Positions 9,009 through 17,811 of a stretch of 64,000 bases of DNA are shown here, in pieces (position 1 is the stretch's first letter; every line of letters starts with the position of its first letter). The notes below the pieces were generated by a model. That model searched no databases. It was not told the origin of the DNA and worked only from the letters and a program-made list of their open reading frames with translations. The DNA is from Pyxidicoccus trucidator (GTDB lineage Bacteria > Myxococcota > Myxococcia > Myxococcales > Myxococcaceae): contig NZ_JAAIXZ010000034.1 of assembly GCF_010894435.1 (NCBI RefSeq), forward strand, positions 1 to 64,000, written 5' to 3'. A program made the translations under genes and the position numbers.

Positions 9009-10361
9009 TTACTCCGGCGTCTCCGTTCGGGGCGGACTGCGCAGCGCGTACAGCACGCCGCCCACGGCGAGCGCCACCGCACCGGCGATGAGGTTGCGCG
9101 GCTGTGCGCTCAGGGCGAAGACGACGCACAGCGCGGCGGCGGCGACGGGCACCACCGGCCCGCCGGGGATGCGGAACGCGCCCGGCTGCTGGCGGAGCTT
9201 GCGCCGCAGCACGGGAATGGCCAGGGCCGTGCCGAAGTAGGTGGCCAGCCGCGCCACCACCGACAGCGTGGCGAGCAGCTCGAACGAGCCCGAGAAGGCC
9301 AGGGGCAGGGCGATGGCCGTCTGGGTGAGGATGGCCACCGTCGGCGTGCGGAAGCGCGGGTGCAGGGACGCGAGCGCCGCCGGCCCGAAGCCGTCCCGGG
9401 CCAGCGCGTAGAGGTAGCGCGGCCCCGCGAGCACGGTGTTGCTGTTGGTGCCGAGGATGGACAGCACCGCGCCCACCGTCATCAGCAGCCCGCCCCAACC
9501 GCCAAGGAAGCGCGCGGCCGCGTCCGCGAGCGGCGTCTTCGAGTCCACCACACCCGGCAGGGTGCCCAGCGCCACCCACTGCACCGCGGTGTAGATGAAG
9601 GTGACGACGCCAATCTGCACCACCAGCGCGAAGGGCACGTCTCGGCGCGGGTTCTTGAACTCACCGGCCGGCGCGGCCGTGTTCTCGAAGCCGGCGTAGG
9701 CGAAGAGGAGCAGCAGCACCGCCGCCCCCAGGCCGCCATCCGCCTTCGGCTCCACGGACATGGCCAGGGGCGCGGACACGAAGAAGAAGCCCACGCCGAT
9801 GAAGAGCAGCAGCGGCAGCGTCTTGGTGATGGCCAGGAACACGGCCGTGCGCGCACCGGACTTCACGCCCACCACGTTGATGGCGGTGAGCAGCAACAGA
9901 GGCAGGGCGATGGCGAGCCCTTGCCCCAGTCCCGCGTTGGCCTGCGGCCACAGGTAGCCCAGCGCCCGCGAGAAGCCCACGGAGAGCGACGCCACCGAGG
10001 ATACGCGGGCCAGCCACGTCATCCACCCCACCTCGAAGCCCACCAGCCCACCGAAGGCCTCGCGCGTGTAGACGTAGGCGCTGCCGGGTCGGTCGAAGTA
10101 GCTCGCCGCCTCCGCGAAGCACAGCACGAGGAGGAACACGCCCAGCCCCGCGAGGACGATGGCGCCCACGCTCGCCGAGCCGAGGGTCGCCGCCGCCGCC
10201 GCGGGCAGCAGGTACACGCCGCTGCCGATGACGTCGTTGATGGAGAAGCCCACGATTTCCCAGCGGGAAACCGCGCGCTTCATTCCGAGGTCCGCGGGTG
10301 CCGTCGCAGGCGACGCTTGGACGGCCAGTACCGCGGATTCCTCGGGAGGGGGAGTCGTCAT
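9009..10361 (-). CDS. APC-family amino acid/polyamine permease
   Basis: About 450 residues with 12 predicted membrane helices. Helix 1 carries GSGVYLLP, equivalent to the GSGIF substrate-backbone motif of APC transporters, and helix 6 has FAYAGFENTAAPAGE, the usual conserved segment with unwound glycine. It should import amino acids or related amines using a proton or by exchange. The ATG at 10361 is preferred over an upstream in-frame ATG at 10424, although neither has a strong ribosome-binding site; an ATG at 10283 also starts just before helix 1. It converges with the regulator gene, only 6 bp apart, so the two 3' ends share space. Confidence 0.85.
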   Translation of the reverse strand: MTTPPPEESAVLAVQASPATAPADLGMKRAVSRWEIVGFSINDVIGSGVYLLPAAAAATLGSASVGAIVLAGLGVFLLVLCFAEAASYFDRPGSAYVYTREAFGGLVGFEVGWMTWLARVSSVASLSVGFSRALGYLWPQANAGLGQGLAIALPLLLLTAINVVGVKSGARTAVFLAITKTLPLLLFIGVGFFFVSAPLAMSVEPKADGGLGAAVLLLLFAYAGFENTAAPAGEFKNPRRDVPFALVVQIGVVTFIYTAVQWVALGTLPGVVDSKTPLADAAARFLGGWGGLLMTVGAVLSILGTNSNTVLAGPRYLYALARDGFGPAALASLHPRFRTPTVAILTQTAIALPLAFSGSFELLATLSVVARLATYFGTALAIPVLRRKLRQQPGAFRIPGGPVVPVAAAALCVVFALSAQPRNLIAGAVALAVGGVLYALRSPPRTETPE

Positions 10362-10449
10362 GGTGGGTGGGGGACGCCGACAGGGGTGGGGGCCCCGCAG
10401 GATAGTCGGAGCCGCCTGTCCCACACCCGGAATTCCTGTATGAGGCGAC

Positions 10450-12471
10450 TCAGGTCGGAGCAGGGCCGAGCGGCAGCATCACCTCGAAGCGGGCGCCCTG
10501 GCCGGGCTGGCTCTCCACTCGGATGGTGCCGCCGTGCGCCGCGACAATCTGCCGGCTGATGTAGAGGCCCAGGCCCAGCCCGCCATAGTGGCGCTCGGAC
10601 ACGGCCCGCTCGAACTTGCCGAAGAGCCGTGGCAGCGCCTCGGGGTCGATGCCGATGCCGTGGTCCTCCACGGTGAGGAGCGCGCTCCCGTGGAGCTCCT
10701 CCACGCGCAGGTGGATGGGGCGGCCCGCGCCGTACTTCAGGGCGTTGGCCAGCAGGTGGGTGACGACCTGCTCCAGCCGCAGCCTGTCCCAGGGCCCCAC
10801 CACCGCCGCGGGCGCATGCAGCCGCAGGTCGCACCCTGCCCTCGTGCACTCCGCCTCAAAGGCCGCGCGGATGTCGCGCAGCAGCAGGGCGAGGTCCATC
10901 GGCTCGGGGTTGAGCTCCAGCCGCCCGGCGCTGATGCGCGACACGTCCAGCAGCCCGTCCACCAGGTTCGTCAGCCGCCGCGTCTGCGTGGACACCGCCT
11001 CCAGCGCGGAGGAGATCTTCTCCACCGGAATCGCCACTCCGGCCTGCACCTGCCGCTGCAGCCCCTGCACCTTGAGCCGGATGGGGGTGAGGGGTGTCCT
11101 CAGTTCATGGCTGGCCACCGACAGGAACTCGTCGCGCAGGCGCACGGCCTGCTGCGAGGCCTGGTACAGGCGGACGTTGTCCTCCGCCGCGCGCCGGGCG
11201 TCGTCGACGTCCGTCGCGGTGCCGAACCACTTGACCACGTGGCCCTGCTCGTCCCGCATGGGCAGGGCGCGCACGAGGAACCAGCGGTACTGGCCGTCCG
11301 CGCGCCGCATGCGGTACTCCATGTCGTACGGGTCGCCGGTGCGCAGCGTCTCCCGCCAGCGCTCGGACACGCGGGGCTGGTCCTCGGGGTGGATGTGCTC
11401 CGACCACGACGTCCCGAGCGCCACGTCCACGCTTGTGCCGATGAAGTCCGCGAAGACGCGGTTGATGTAGTCGGTGCGGCCGTCCGGCCCCGCCGTCCAC
11501 ACCACCTGGGGCATGGACTCGGCGAGGCTGCGGTACTCCTGCTCCTGCTTGCGCAGCGCCTGCTCGGCCTCCTCCAGGGAGGTGATGTCCTGGAACGTCA
11601 CCACGGCGCAGGCGTGCCGCTCGCCCATGGCCGGCACCTGCGCGGTGTCCACCAGCAGGGCGCGCCGTCCCCGGGGCGTATCGGCGAGGTACTGGAGCCC
11701 CGTGAGCGTCTCTCCCCGGGCGGCGCGCACGGCGGGGTACTCCGTGGCGGCGAGGGCACGGCCCTCCATGTCCCTCAAGGTGAAGGCGCGCGCGTAGTCG
11801 TCCTCCGTCAGCGCCGTCGGAAAGGGGGCACCCCAGTGCTCGTCCGCCTTCGTATTGGCGAAGAGGATGCGGGCCGTGCCGGACTCCACCAGGATGAGGG
11901 GCACGGGCAGCCGCTGCAGGACGGACTGGAGCCACTCCTGCTGGGTCACCAGCGTGGCGTTGAGCGAGTCCACCCGCCGCCGCTCCTCCTCCGCGCGGTC
12001 CTGCGCGAGGGCCTCGCGGGCGCGCAACTCCCGCCGCTCTCCGTCTCTTGCGTGCCACAGCTCGAGGAAGACGCCGACCTTGGCGGCGAGCAGCTCCGGG
12101 AAGAGGGGCTTCTGCAGGAAGTCCACCGCGCCCGCGCGGTAGGCGCGCACGGCCAGCAGCGAGTCCTCCGCCGCGCCGGTGATGAACAGCAGCGGCACGG
12201 CGGGGTGGCGCGGGTCCTCGCGGATGCGCCGGGCCGTCTCGAAGCCGTCCCACGCCCCCGCCAGGCGGACGTCCAGCAGCGCCGCCACGAAGTCATGGTG
12301 GGCCAGCGTCTGCACCGCCTCCTCGCCGGACGTCACGCACACCAGGGCGAGGCCGAGCGGCTGCAAGGCCCGCTGGAGCGCGAGCACGTCGGCCTCCGAG
12401 TCCTCCACCAGGAGGACGGCGGGACCAGGCTGGCGGGATGTCACGCCGCGCACGTCGACTGCGGCACTCAA
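10450..12471 (-). CDS. Response-regulator-PAS-histidine kinase hybrid
   Basis: 673 residues from the TTG at 12471, chosen because GGAGGG sits 7 bases ahead; a TTG 15 bases further upstream lacks one. Order: receiver domain (phospho-acceptor Asp67 in LLDVR, Lys in LQKP), coiled linker, PAS-like sensor at about 180-300, PAS/PAC at about 315-425 (conserved SMPQVVWTAGPDG), HisKA with His455 in ASHELRTP, and HATPase with N box NALKYG, DHGIGI and GGLGLGLYI. Having the receiver at the N terminus means it is probably controlled by another kinase and then phosphorylates a partner encoded elsewhere. It has no membrane segment and is cytosolic. Its kinase core closely resembles that of the kinase at 21491. 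Confidence 0.9.
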   Translation of the reverse strand: MSAAVDVRGVTSRQPGPAVLLVEDSEADVLALQRALQPLGLALVCVTSGEEAVQTLAHHDFVAALLDVRLAGAWDGFETARRIREDPRHPAVPLLFITGAAEDSLLAVRAYRAGAVDFLQKPLFPELLAAKVGVFLELWHARDGERRELRAREALAQDRAEEERRRVDSLNATLVTQQEWLQSVLQRLPVPLILVESGTARILFANTKADEHWGAPFPTALTEDDYARAFTLRDMEGRALAATEYPAVRAARGETLTGLQYLADTPRGRRALLVDTAQVPAMGERHACAVVTFQDITSLEEAEQALRKQEQEYRSLAESMPQVVWTAGPDGRTDYINRVFADFIGTSVDVALGTSWSEHIHPEDQPRVSERWRETLRTGDPYDMEYRMRRADGQYRWFLVRALPMRDEQGHVVKWFGTATDVDDARRAAEDNVRLYQASQQAVRLRDEFLSVASHELRTPLTPIRLKVQGLQRQVQAGVAIPVEKISSALEAVSTQTRRLTNLVDGLLDVSRISAGRLELNPEPMDLALLLRDIRAAFEAECTRAGCDLRLHAPAAVVGPWDRLRLEQVVTHLLANALKYGAGRPIHLRVEELHGSALLTVEDHGIGIDPEALPRLFGKFERAVSERHYGGLGLGLYISRQIVAAHGGTIRVESQPGQGARFEVMLPLGPAPT

Positions 12472-12897
12472 TGGGTGGCCCTCCAAGATGAAGAGCTGCT
12501 GGGGAGCGGCCTGGATGTTGGGGGCACTGGGCCAGGGGCGCTCGTTCCGCCGGCAACATGGGACCTTGATTCAGGGGGCGCCACCCCCCTTTGTCATTTC
12601 CAGGTCGCTGCCCGGTTCCGGACAGTCGAAGGAGCGGATTCCGGCCGCGCGGCGCGTGCGGCGGCCCGGAAGAGTTGCTATGTCAGGGCTCACCGGGTGG
12701 TGATGGCCGCCGCCCCGTGCACCTCTGGAGGCGTTTGTGGATGCCCCCCTTGTCCCTGTGGTGACAGCCCTGTTCGCCCCGAGGATGCGGGCCGCCTAGA
12801 CGGCCACGAAGGTCCGGCGCTACGCGGTCCGCTTCCCTCCGGGTGCCCTGAAGAACCAGGTGCGCCTCAGGCACCGCCGTGTCCGGAGTTCCTTCCC
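12472..12897. other. Intergenic region between divergent kinase and rsgA
   Basis: About 425 bp carrying the promoters of two divergent genes. The frame upstream of rsgA stays open through all of it and through the whole antisense of the kinase, an artefact of GC content. A G/C-rich inverted stretch (GGGGGCGCCACCCCCC) lies near 12575-12590. No recognisable sigma motif or RNA gene was found. Confidence 0.4.
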
Positions 12898-13986
12898 GTG
12901 TCTCTAGAGTCCCTTGGCTGGGGTCCAGACCTCGCCCACGCATTCTCCGTCGTCGTCTCGCAGTCCTCCCTGTCCCTCGTCCCCGGCCGCGTGGTGCGGC
13001 AGGCACGGGGGCTGCTTTCCGTCCAGACCTCCGACCGCGTCCTGCTCGCGCGGACGGCGGGACGGCTCCTCCACCATGCCTCGGAAGCCGAGGCGCTGCC
13101 CGCCATCGGCGACTGGGTGGCGCTCCAGCTCCCGGCCGGCGAGGGCGAGGCGCTGCTCCAGGCCGTGCTCCCACGCCGCGGCGTCCTCATGCGGCGCGAG
13201 GCGGGCCGCGAGCGCGAGGCGCAGCTCATCGCCGCCAACCTGGACGTGGTGTTCCTGGTGGCCGGGCTGGATGACAACTTCAACCCCCGCCGCATCGAGC
13301 GGGCCCTCGCGCTGGCGTGGAACAGCGGCGCGGAGCCCGTGGTGGTGCTGAGCAAGGCGGACCTCCTGGCCGACGCCGCCGAGCGCGTCCTGGAAGTCGA
13401 GGCGCTCGCTCCCGGCGTGCCGGTGCTCGCCCTGAGCGCGCGCACCGGCGAGGGCGTGGAGGTGCTGCGCTCACACCTGCCCGTCGCGAAGACGGGGGTG
13501 CTGCTCGGCTCCTCGGGCGTGGGCAAGTCCACCCTCGTCAACCGGCTGCTGGGCGAGGAGCGCCTGGCCACGCAGGCGGTGAGCGAGGAGGACAACAGAG
13601 GCCGTCACACCACCACCCACCGCGAGCTCTTCGTGCTGCCCGGCGGTGGGCTCCTCATCGACGGCCCCGGCGTGCGCGAACTGGGGCTGTGGGGGGAGGA
13701 GGAGGGCCTCGACCAGGCCTTCGCGGACATCCTCGCGCTGGCCCCCGGGTGCCGGTTCACGGACTGCCAGCACCAGGGTGAGCCGGGCTGCGCGGTGCGT
13801 GCCGCCGTGGCCGGGGGCACGCTCGCCCAGGCGCGGCTCGACAGCTTCGAGAAGCTGCGGCGCGAGCGGGCCCACCTGGCCCAGAAGACGGACCCCCTCG
13901 CGAGGCGGGAGCAGAAGCGGCGCGAGAGCACCCTCACCCAGGCAGGTCGGGCGCGGGGGCGCGCCAAGCGCCGCGGCGACGACTGA
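12898..13986 (+). CDS. rsgA: Ribosome small-subunit biogenesis GTPase RsgA
   Basis: 362 residues from GTG at 12898, with CGGAG nine bases ahead. It is a circularly permuted GTPase: OB-fold region first (about 30-90), then G4 (SKAD 152-155), G5 (SAR), G1 (GSSGVGKST 204-212), the threonine-rich G2 switch (RHTTTHREL) and G3 (DGPG 255-258). The C-terminal zinc site has Cys285, Cys290, His292 and Cys298. RsgA binds the 30S subunit late in assembly, checks the decoding centre and releases assembly factors on GTP hydrolysis. The tail is strongly basic, as in other members that hold rRNA. All motifs are intact. Confidence 0.95.
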   Translation: MSLESLGWGPDLAHAFSVVVSQSSLSLVPGRVVRQARGLLSVQTSDRVLLARTAGRLLHHASEAEALPAIGDWVALQLPAGEGEALLQAVLPRRGVLMRREAGREREAQLIAANLDVVFLVAGLDDNFNPRRIERALALAWNSGAEPVVVLSKADLLADAAERVLEVEALAPGVPVLALSARTGEGVEVLRSHLPVAKTGVLLGSSGVGKSTLVNRLLGEERLATQAVSEEDNRGRHTTTHRELFVLPGGGLLIDGPGVRELGLWGEEEGLDQAFADILALAPGCRFTDCQHQGEPGCAVRAAVAGGTLAQARLDSFEKLRRERAHLAQKTDPLARREQKRRESTLTQAGRARGRAKRRGDD

Positions 13987-14116
13987 GTGAAGTGGGGCTC
14001 CTGGCGGTGGGGGCGCGTCCCGCCGCCAGGGGCCGTTGGCGTCCGCATGCCCGCCCGGGCTCCTGACGGCCTGGCACGACGGAGACTCGCGGGTGGCGTC
14101 TATACTCCGCGCCACC

Positions 14117-15478
14117 ATGAAGAAGACGGACCTGCTGAAGGCCCAGCTCCGGCGCACGGAGCGTCGGGACTTGTGGCTCACACTCGGCCCCGCGATTGCC
14201 CTCCTCAGCCTTGCGTTCGCCGGGACGTTCTACTTCGTCAAGCCCGCGCCCCCGAAGACGCTCGTCATCGCGACGCCGCAGGACGAAGGAGGCTTCCGGT
14301 ACTTCGCGCGCAAGTACCAGGAGATTCTCGCGAAGCACGGCGTCACCCTGGAGATTCGCCCGACGAAGGGCTCCATCACCAGCATCGAGCTGCTCGCCGA
14401 CGACACCGCCGGGGTCGACGTGGCCTTCGTCCAGAGCGGCGCCGTCAGCGCGGAGGCTGCCACGCGCGTCGTCTCGCTCGGCGCCCTGTCCTATGTGCCG
14501 CTGTGGGTCTTCTACCGGGGCGAGCCGATTGAGGACGTGCGGGAGCTGCGCGGTCGGCGCATCGCCGTGGGCCCGGAGGAGAGCGGGACGCGCTCGCTGG
14601 CCCTGACGATGCTGAAGGCCAACAAGGTGGACGCCGCGCCGACGGAGCTGCTGGCGCTCAGCCGCGACGAGTCCATCGAGCAGCTCAAGCAGGGGAAGCT
14701 CGACGCGGTGTTCCTCGTGTCGACCGCGGAGTCTCCGGCCATCCAGAAGCTCGCGGCGGTGCCCGGCATCCACCTGCTCAGCTTCGCCCGCGCGGAGGCC
14801 TATGCCCGCCGGTACACGTACCTCTCCCGGCACGTGCTGCCGCGCGGCGTGTTCGACCTGGCGGCGGACATCCCGGCGCAGGACGTGGCGCTCATCTCGC
14901 CCACCGCGAACCTCGTGGCGAAGGACTCGCTGCACCCCGCGCTCGCGTACCTGCTGCTGCGCGCCGCCAGCGACGTCCACGGCAAGGCGGGCATGCTGGA
15001 CAAGACGGGCGAGTTCCCCGCGCCGCTGGAGACGGGCTTCACGCTCAGCAGCGAGGCCCGCCGCTACTACCAGTCCGGCGTCCCGCTCCTCCAGCGCTAC
15101 CTGCCGTTCTGGGCCGCCAACCTGGTGGACCGGCTGTGGGTCATGCTCGTTCCCATCATCGCCGTGTTGGTGCCGCTCGTGCGCGCCGTGCCGGCGCTGC
15201 TCCTGTGGCGGGTGCGCTCGCGCATCTTCCGCTGGTACGCGCGCCTCAAGGAAATCGAGCTCCAGCTCGAGGAGAATCCGGACCGGGAGATGCTGGCGGA
15301 CATGATGCGCCGGCTGGACGAGGCGGAGCGCGAGGTGAACCGCATCCCCATGCCGCTCTCATATTCCGAGAATCTCTACTTCTTCCGGGAGCACGTCGAA
15401 GTGGTGCGCCGACGGCTGGTCCGGAAGCTGGCGGATGCGCCCCTTCACCTGGAGCCCGAGGCGCAGGCCGCGGGCTGA
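14117..15478 (+). CDS. Membrane-anchored TAXI-type TRAP solute-binding protein
   Basis: 453 residues. A cytosolic basic start leads to one membrane helix (about 25-45), then a periplasmic TAXI-family binding domain: VIATPQDEGGFRYFA, the ligand loop near GSITSIELL, VDVAFVQSG and GPEESGTRSLAL. A second hydrophobic segment (WVMLVPIIAVLVPLV) follows, and then a helical charged tail. Typical TAXI proteins are soluble and encoded next to a fused TRAP permease; none is present here. This one is therefore an orphan, anchored at both ends, perhaps a receptor that signals across the membrane rather than a transporter part. The ATG at 14117 has a weak ribosome-binding site; upstream codons look non-coding. 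Confidence 0.8.
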   Translation: MKKTDLLKAQLRRTERRDLWLTLGPAIALLSLAFAGTFYFVKPAPPKTLVIATPQDEGGFRYFARKYQEILAKHGVTLEIRPTKGSITSIELLADDTAGVDVAFVQSGAVSAEAATRVVSLGALSYVPLWVFYRGEPIEDVRELRGRRIAVGPEESGTRSLALTMLKANKVDAAPTELLALSRDESIEQLKQGKLDAVFLVSTAESPAIQKLAAVPGIHLLSFARAEAYARRYTYLSRHVLPRGVFDLAADIPAQDVALISPTANLVAKDSLHPALAYLLLRAASDVHGKAGMLDKTGEFPAPLETGFTLSSEARRYYQSGVPLLQRYLPFWAANLVDRLWVMLVPIIAVLVPLVRAVPALLLWRVRSRIFRWYARLKEIELQLEENPDREMLADMMRRLDEAEREVNRIPMPLSYSENLYFFREHVEVVRRRLVRKLADAPLHLEPEAQAAG

Positions 15479-15521
15479 GCGGGTGGAGGCGTCGGCGGGT
15501 GTGTTCCGCTGTGGGGTTCGA

Positions 15522-15574
15522 AAAAATAAATAGGGCCGCACTCAAGAATCCGGGCGTCGTGCGTATTTATTTTT
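15522..15574. terminator. A/T-flanked hairpin, probable bidirectional terminator
   Basis: AAAAATAAATA at 15522-15532 pairs perfectly with TATTTATTTTT at 15564-15574. Inside, CGCAC (15537-15541) pairs with GTGCG (15559-15563). With A's on one side and T's on the other, it could end transcripts from both directions. It is the first structure after the TAXI gene stop. Confidence 0.55.
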
Positions 15575-15617
15575 GAAGGGTGGGGGCACAGGGGCAGAGC
15601 CGCTGTTGCCCAAGGGT

Positions 15618-15697
15618 TCAGACGCAGAGCGTCTGAGAGGTGGTCGCGGAGGGCCGGGCCGTTGACGGCACTCAAGGTTTCGGACGCTCAGCGTCTG
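15618..15697. repeat. Pair of related GACGC/GCGTC palindromes
   Basis: TCAGACGC-AGA-GCGTCTGA at 15618-15636 (8-bp stem) and CGGACGC-TCA-GCGTCTG at 15681-15697 (7 bp with one G-T) are near copies 60 bp apart. Neither has a T-run. They may be remnants of a small interspersed palindromic element. Confidence 0.6.
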
Positions 15698-15772
15698 AGG
15701 GTGGGGGGAAGTTGGCCCGGGGGGGCTGGCTTCAAACGGGGCAGGGGGCGCTCCAAAGTGGGAGCGCGTGGT

Positions 15773-15815
15773 CATTGGGAGCACGTCGAGGGGGCGTGCT
15801 CCCAATGCTTTTTTT
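15773..15815 (+). terminator. Intrinsic terminator
   Basis: A perfect 13-bp stem (CATTGGGAGCACG at 15773-15785 with CGTGCTCCCAATG at 15795-15807), a 9-base loop TCGAGGGGG, then C and seven T's. It is oriented for plus-strand transcripts, i.e. read-through from the TAXI gene. Confidence 0.85.
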
Positions 15816-15859
15816 CTGGAGTCTGAAGTCCTGGAGCCCTCGTCAGAGTGGCTCATACG

Positions 15860-15902
15860 GCGGGAAGTGCGTCGGGGGGCGCGCTTCCCGCTGTGTTTTT
15901 TT
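15860..15902 (+). terminator. Second intrinsic terminator with similar loop
   Basis: A 12-bp stem (15860-15871 with 15880-15891, one G-T pair), loop TCGGGGGG, followed by TGTG and seven T's. The loop nearly repeats that of the terminator 90 bp upstream, suggesting a duplicated module. It ends just before the stop codon of the convergent PD40 gene. Confidence 0.8.
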
Positions 15903-15910
15903 GGGGCCTG

Positions 15911-16849
15911 CTACTCCTCGGAGTCAGCGTCCGCGTCATGCGCCACGTGTGGGCCCAGCAGCCCCCGGGTCCGGACGTGGAAGAGGTCCGCGGGCAGGTA
16001 CTCGGGCTCGTACTCGTGTCGGACGAAGTAGAGGGTGCGCCCATCCGGTGAGAGGGAGGGGTGGTACTCGTCCTGCGCGGTGTTCACCTGGGGGCCCAGG
16101 TTGTGCGCAGGCCGCCACCGTCCCCTGACACGCTCCGCCATGTAGAGGTCTCCGTAGCCGAAGCCGTCCTCGCGGCCGATGGAGGCGAAGAGGAGCGTGT
16201 CGCCGTCGGGCGTAATCGTGGGGTTGAAGTCCAGGCTCTCCGTGTTGATGGCGGGGCCCAGGTTCTCCGCGGGCCCGTAGGTGCCGTCCGCCCTCGGGTA
16301 GGCGCGCCAGATGTCCCAGATGCCGTAGCCGCCCGGCCTGTCAGAGCCGAAGTACAGCGTGCCGCACGCGTCCACGCTGGGGTACAGCTCGTCCGAGGTG
16401 CTGTTGACGGCGGCGCCCAGGTGGCGCGGCTCGCTCCAGCCGTTCCCCCGTCGCTCCACCACCCACAGCTCCACGTCCGCGCGCGGCGCCCCATTCACGG
16501 GGCGGATGGAGGAGAAGAACAGGCGGCGGCCGTCCGGGGAGATGAACGGGTCGATGTCGCTGTGCACGCCGGAGAAGGGGGCCACGCGCGGCTCGCTCCA
16601 GCGGCCATGCCGCCACTCGGAGTAGACGATGGTGGCCTGGCGCGAGACGGGGAACAGCTCCTCGCCCACGCCCCAGAAGGCGGTGCGCCCGTCCGGGGTG
16701 AAGGCGATGCGGTACTCCTCCTGCCCCGGCAGTGAGACGAGGCCGGGGAGGAACACCTCGGGCACGCGGGGCGCGGCGGACGCGGACGGGGTCTGCAGCA
16801 GGGCCAGCGCGGCGAGCAGCGCGGGGACGTGACGGAACTTCGGGGACAT
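15911..16849 (-). CDS. Secreted PD40/TolB-like beta-propeller protein
   Basis: 312 residues with a signal peptide ending near ASA (about residue 25). The rest is made of PD40-type blades with the recurring motif (S/T)PDG...L(Y/F)F, for example at FTPDGRTAFW, ISPDGRRLFF, ITPDGDTLLF and LSPDGRTLYF. This gives five or six blades, like the TolB C-terminal propeller. Such proteins usually act as periplasmic or extracellular binding modules; no enzymatic residues are seen. The last ten residues are Asp/Glu-rich. GAGGAGAG precedes the ATG. A LytS/LytTR-type pair lies upstream on the same strand, 155 bp away. Confidence 0.85.
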   Translation of the reverse strand: MSPKFRHVPALLAALALLQTPSASAAPRVPEVFLPGLVSLPGQEEYRIAFTPDGRTAFWGVGEELFPVSRQATIVYSEWRHGRWSEPRVAPFSGVHSDIDPFISPDGRRLFFSSIRPVNGAPRADVELWVVERRGNGWSEPRHLGAAVNSTSDELYPSVDACGTLYFGSDRPGGYGIWDIWRAYPRADGTYGPAENLGPAINTESLDFNPTITPDGDTLLFASIGREDGFGYGDLYMAERVRGRWRPAHNLGPQVNTAQDEYHPSLSPDGRTLYFVRHEYEPEYLPADLFHVRTRGLLGPHVAHDADADSEE

Positions 16850-17004
16850 GCTCTCTCTCCTCGTGAGGGTGACGCACGGGGCGGAGGAGGCGATGCCCCT
16901 CTCGCGCCGTGGCCCACAGGTAGCCGGGCCGCGTGGGGCTGTCCGGGGCGCGGGGACGAAGCGAGCGGAGCGAGGGATGGATGGGCGCGGGGCGGGGACG
17001 GCCC

Positions 17005-17811
17005 TCAGCGCGCGCCGGGATCGCCGGGGCCCAGTCCCAGCGCCTGCTCCACGCGCGCGCGGTGGGCGCGCCCGGTGCGCACGGCGGTGCCGGTGTCCAG
17101 CACGAGCAGGTACTCGCCCTGGGAGAGCGGCTCCAGCTCGCGCACGTGGTCCAGGTTCACCAGCACGGAGCGATGCACGCGCACGAAGCGCCGCACGTCC
17201 AGCCGCTCCTCCAGGCGCGTCAGCGTCTCGCGCAGGACGTGCTGCCCGCCCGCCGTGTGGACGCGCACGTAGTTGGCCTCGGCCTCCGCGTGGGTGATGG
17301 CGGCGCAGTCGACGAAGCGGATGACACCGTCCTCCTTCACGGGCAGCCGTCTCGGGGGCACCTCGGCCAGCGCGAGCCCCGACAGCAGCGCCTCCTGGCG
17401 CGGCCTTGCGTCGGCCCGGCGCACCAGCTCCACCTGTTGCCGGGCTCGGGCCAGGGCGGCGCGGAAGCGCTCCCGGTCATACGGCTTGAGGAGGTAGTCC
17501 AGCGCCTGCGCCTCGAAGGCCTGCACCGCGTAGCGCTGCCACGCGGTGACGAAGACCACCACGGGGACGGCCTCGGGTGGCAGCGCGCGCAGCACCTCGA
17601 AGCCGTCTCCCGCCGGCATCTCGATGTCCAGCAGCAGCACGTCCGGCGCGTGGGTGAGCACCTCGCGCACCGCCTCCGCGCCGCTGGAGGCCTCGGCCAC
17701 CAGCGCCACGTCCGGCTCGGAGGCCAGCAGCGCGCGCAGGCGCTCGCGGGCCAGCGGCTCGTCGTCGGCCACCGCCACGCGCAGGGGGGCCTCGCCCGTC
17801 CCGCCGCTCAT
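17005..17811 (-). CDS. LytTR-family response regulator
   Basis: 268 residues. The receiver domain (about 12-130) has acidic residues in ADDE, the phospho-acceptor Asp in LLLDIEMP, Thr/Ser in FVTAW and Lys in LLKPYD. The C-terminal LytTR DNA-binding domain (about 165-260) includes AEANYVRVHT and FVRVHRSVLVN. Its ATG overlaps the stop of the upstream kinase gene (ATGA), with GGGAGGGAAGG in front, so the two are translationally coupled. It should be activated by that kinase and bind direct repeats as a dimer. LytTR systems often control cell-surface or extracellular functions; targets here are not visible, though the secreted propeller gene lies just downstream. Confidence 0.93.
   Translation of the reverse strand: MSGGTGEAPLRVAVADDEPLARERLRALLASEPDVALVAEASSGAEAVREVLTHAPDVLLLDIEMPAGDGFEVLRALPPEAVPVVVFVTAWQRYAVQAFEAQALDYLLKPYDRERFRAALARARQQVELVRRADARPRQEALLSGLALAEVPPRRLPVKEDGVIRFVDCAAITHAEAEANYVRVHTAGGQHVLRETLTRLEERLDVRRFVRVHRSVLVNLDHVRELEPLSQGEYLLVLDTGTAVRTGRAHRARVEQALGLGPGDPGAR

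Larger units (their letters stand above)
15479..15910. other. Stem-loop-rich intergenic region between convergent genes
   Basis: No gene is seen in these 430 bases. They contain five inverted repeats, detailed in separate entries, including two with T-runs. GC content falls locally around 15520-15575. Confidence 0.7.

Noticed and set aside
10534..12897. Long in-frame extension upstream of rsgA
   Set aside because: It is antisense to a full histidine kinase, and RsgA's usual start with a ribosome-binding site lies at 12898.
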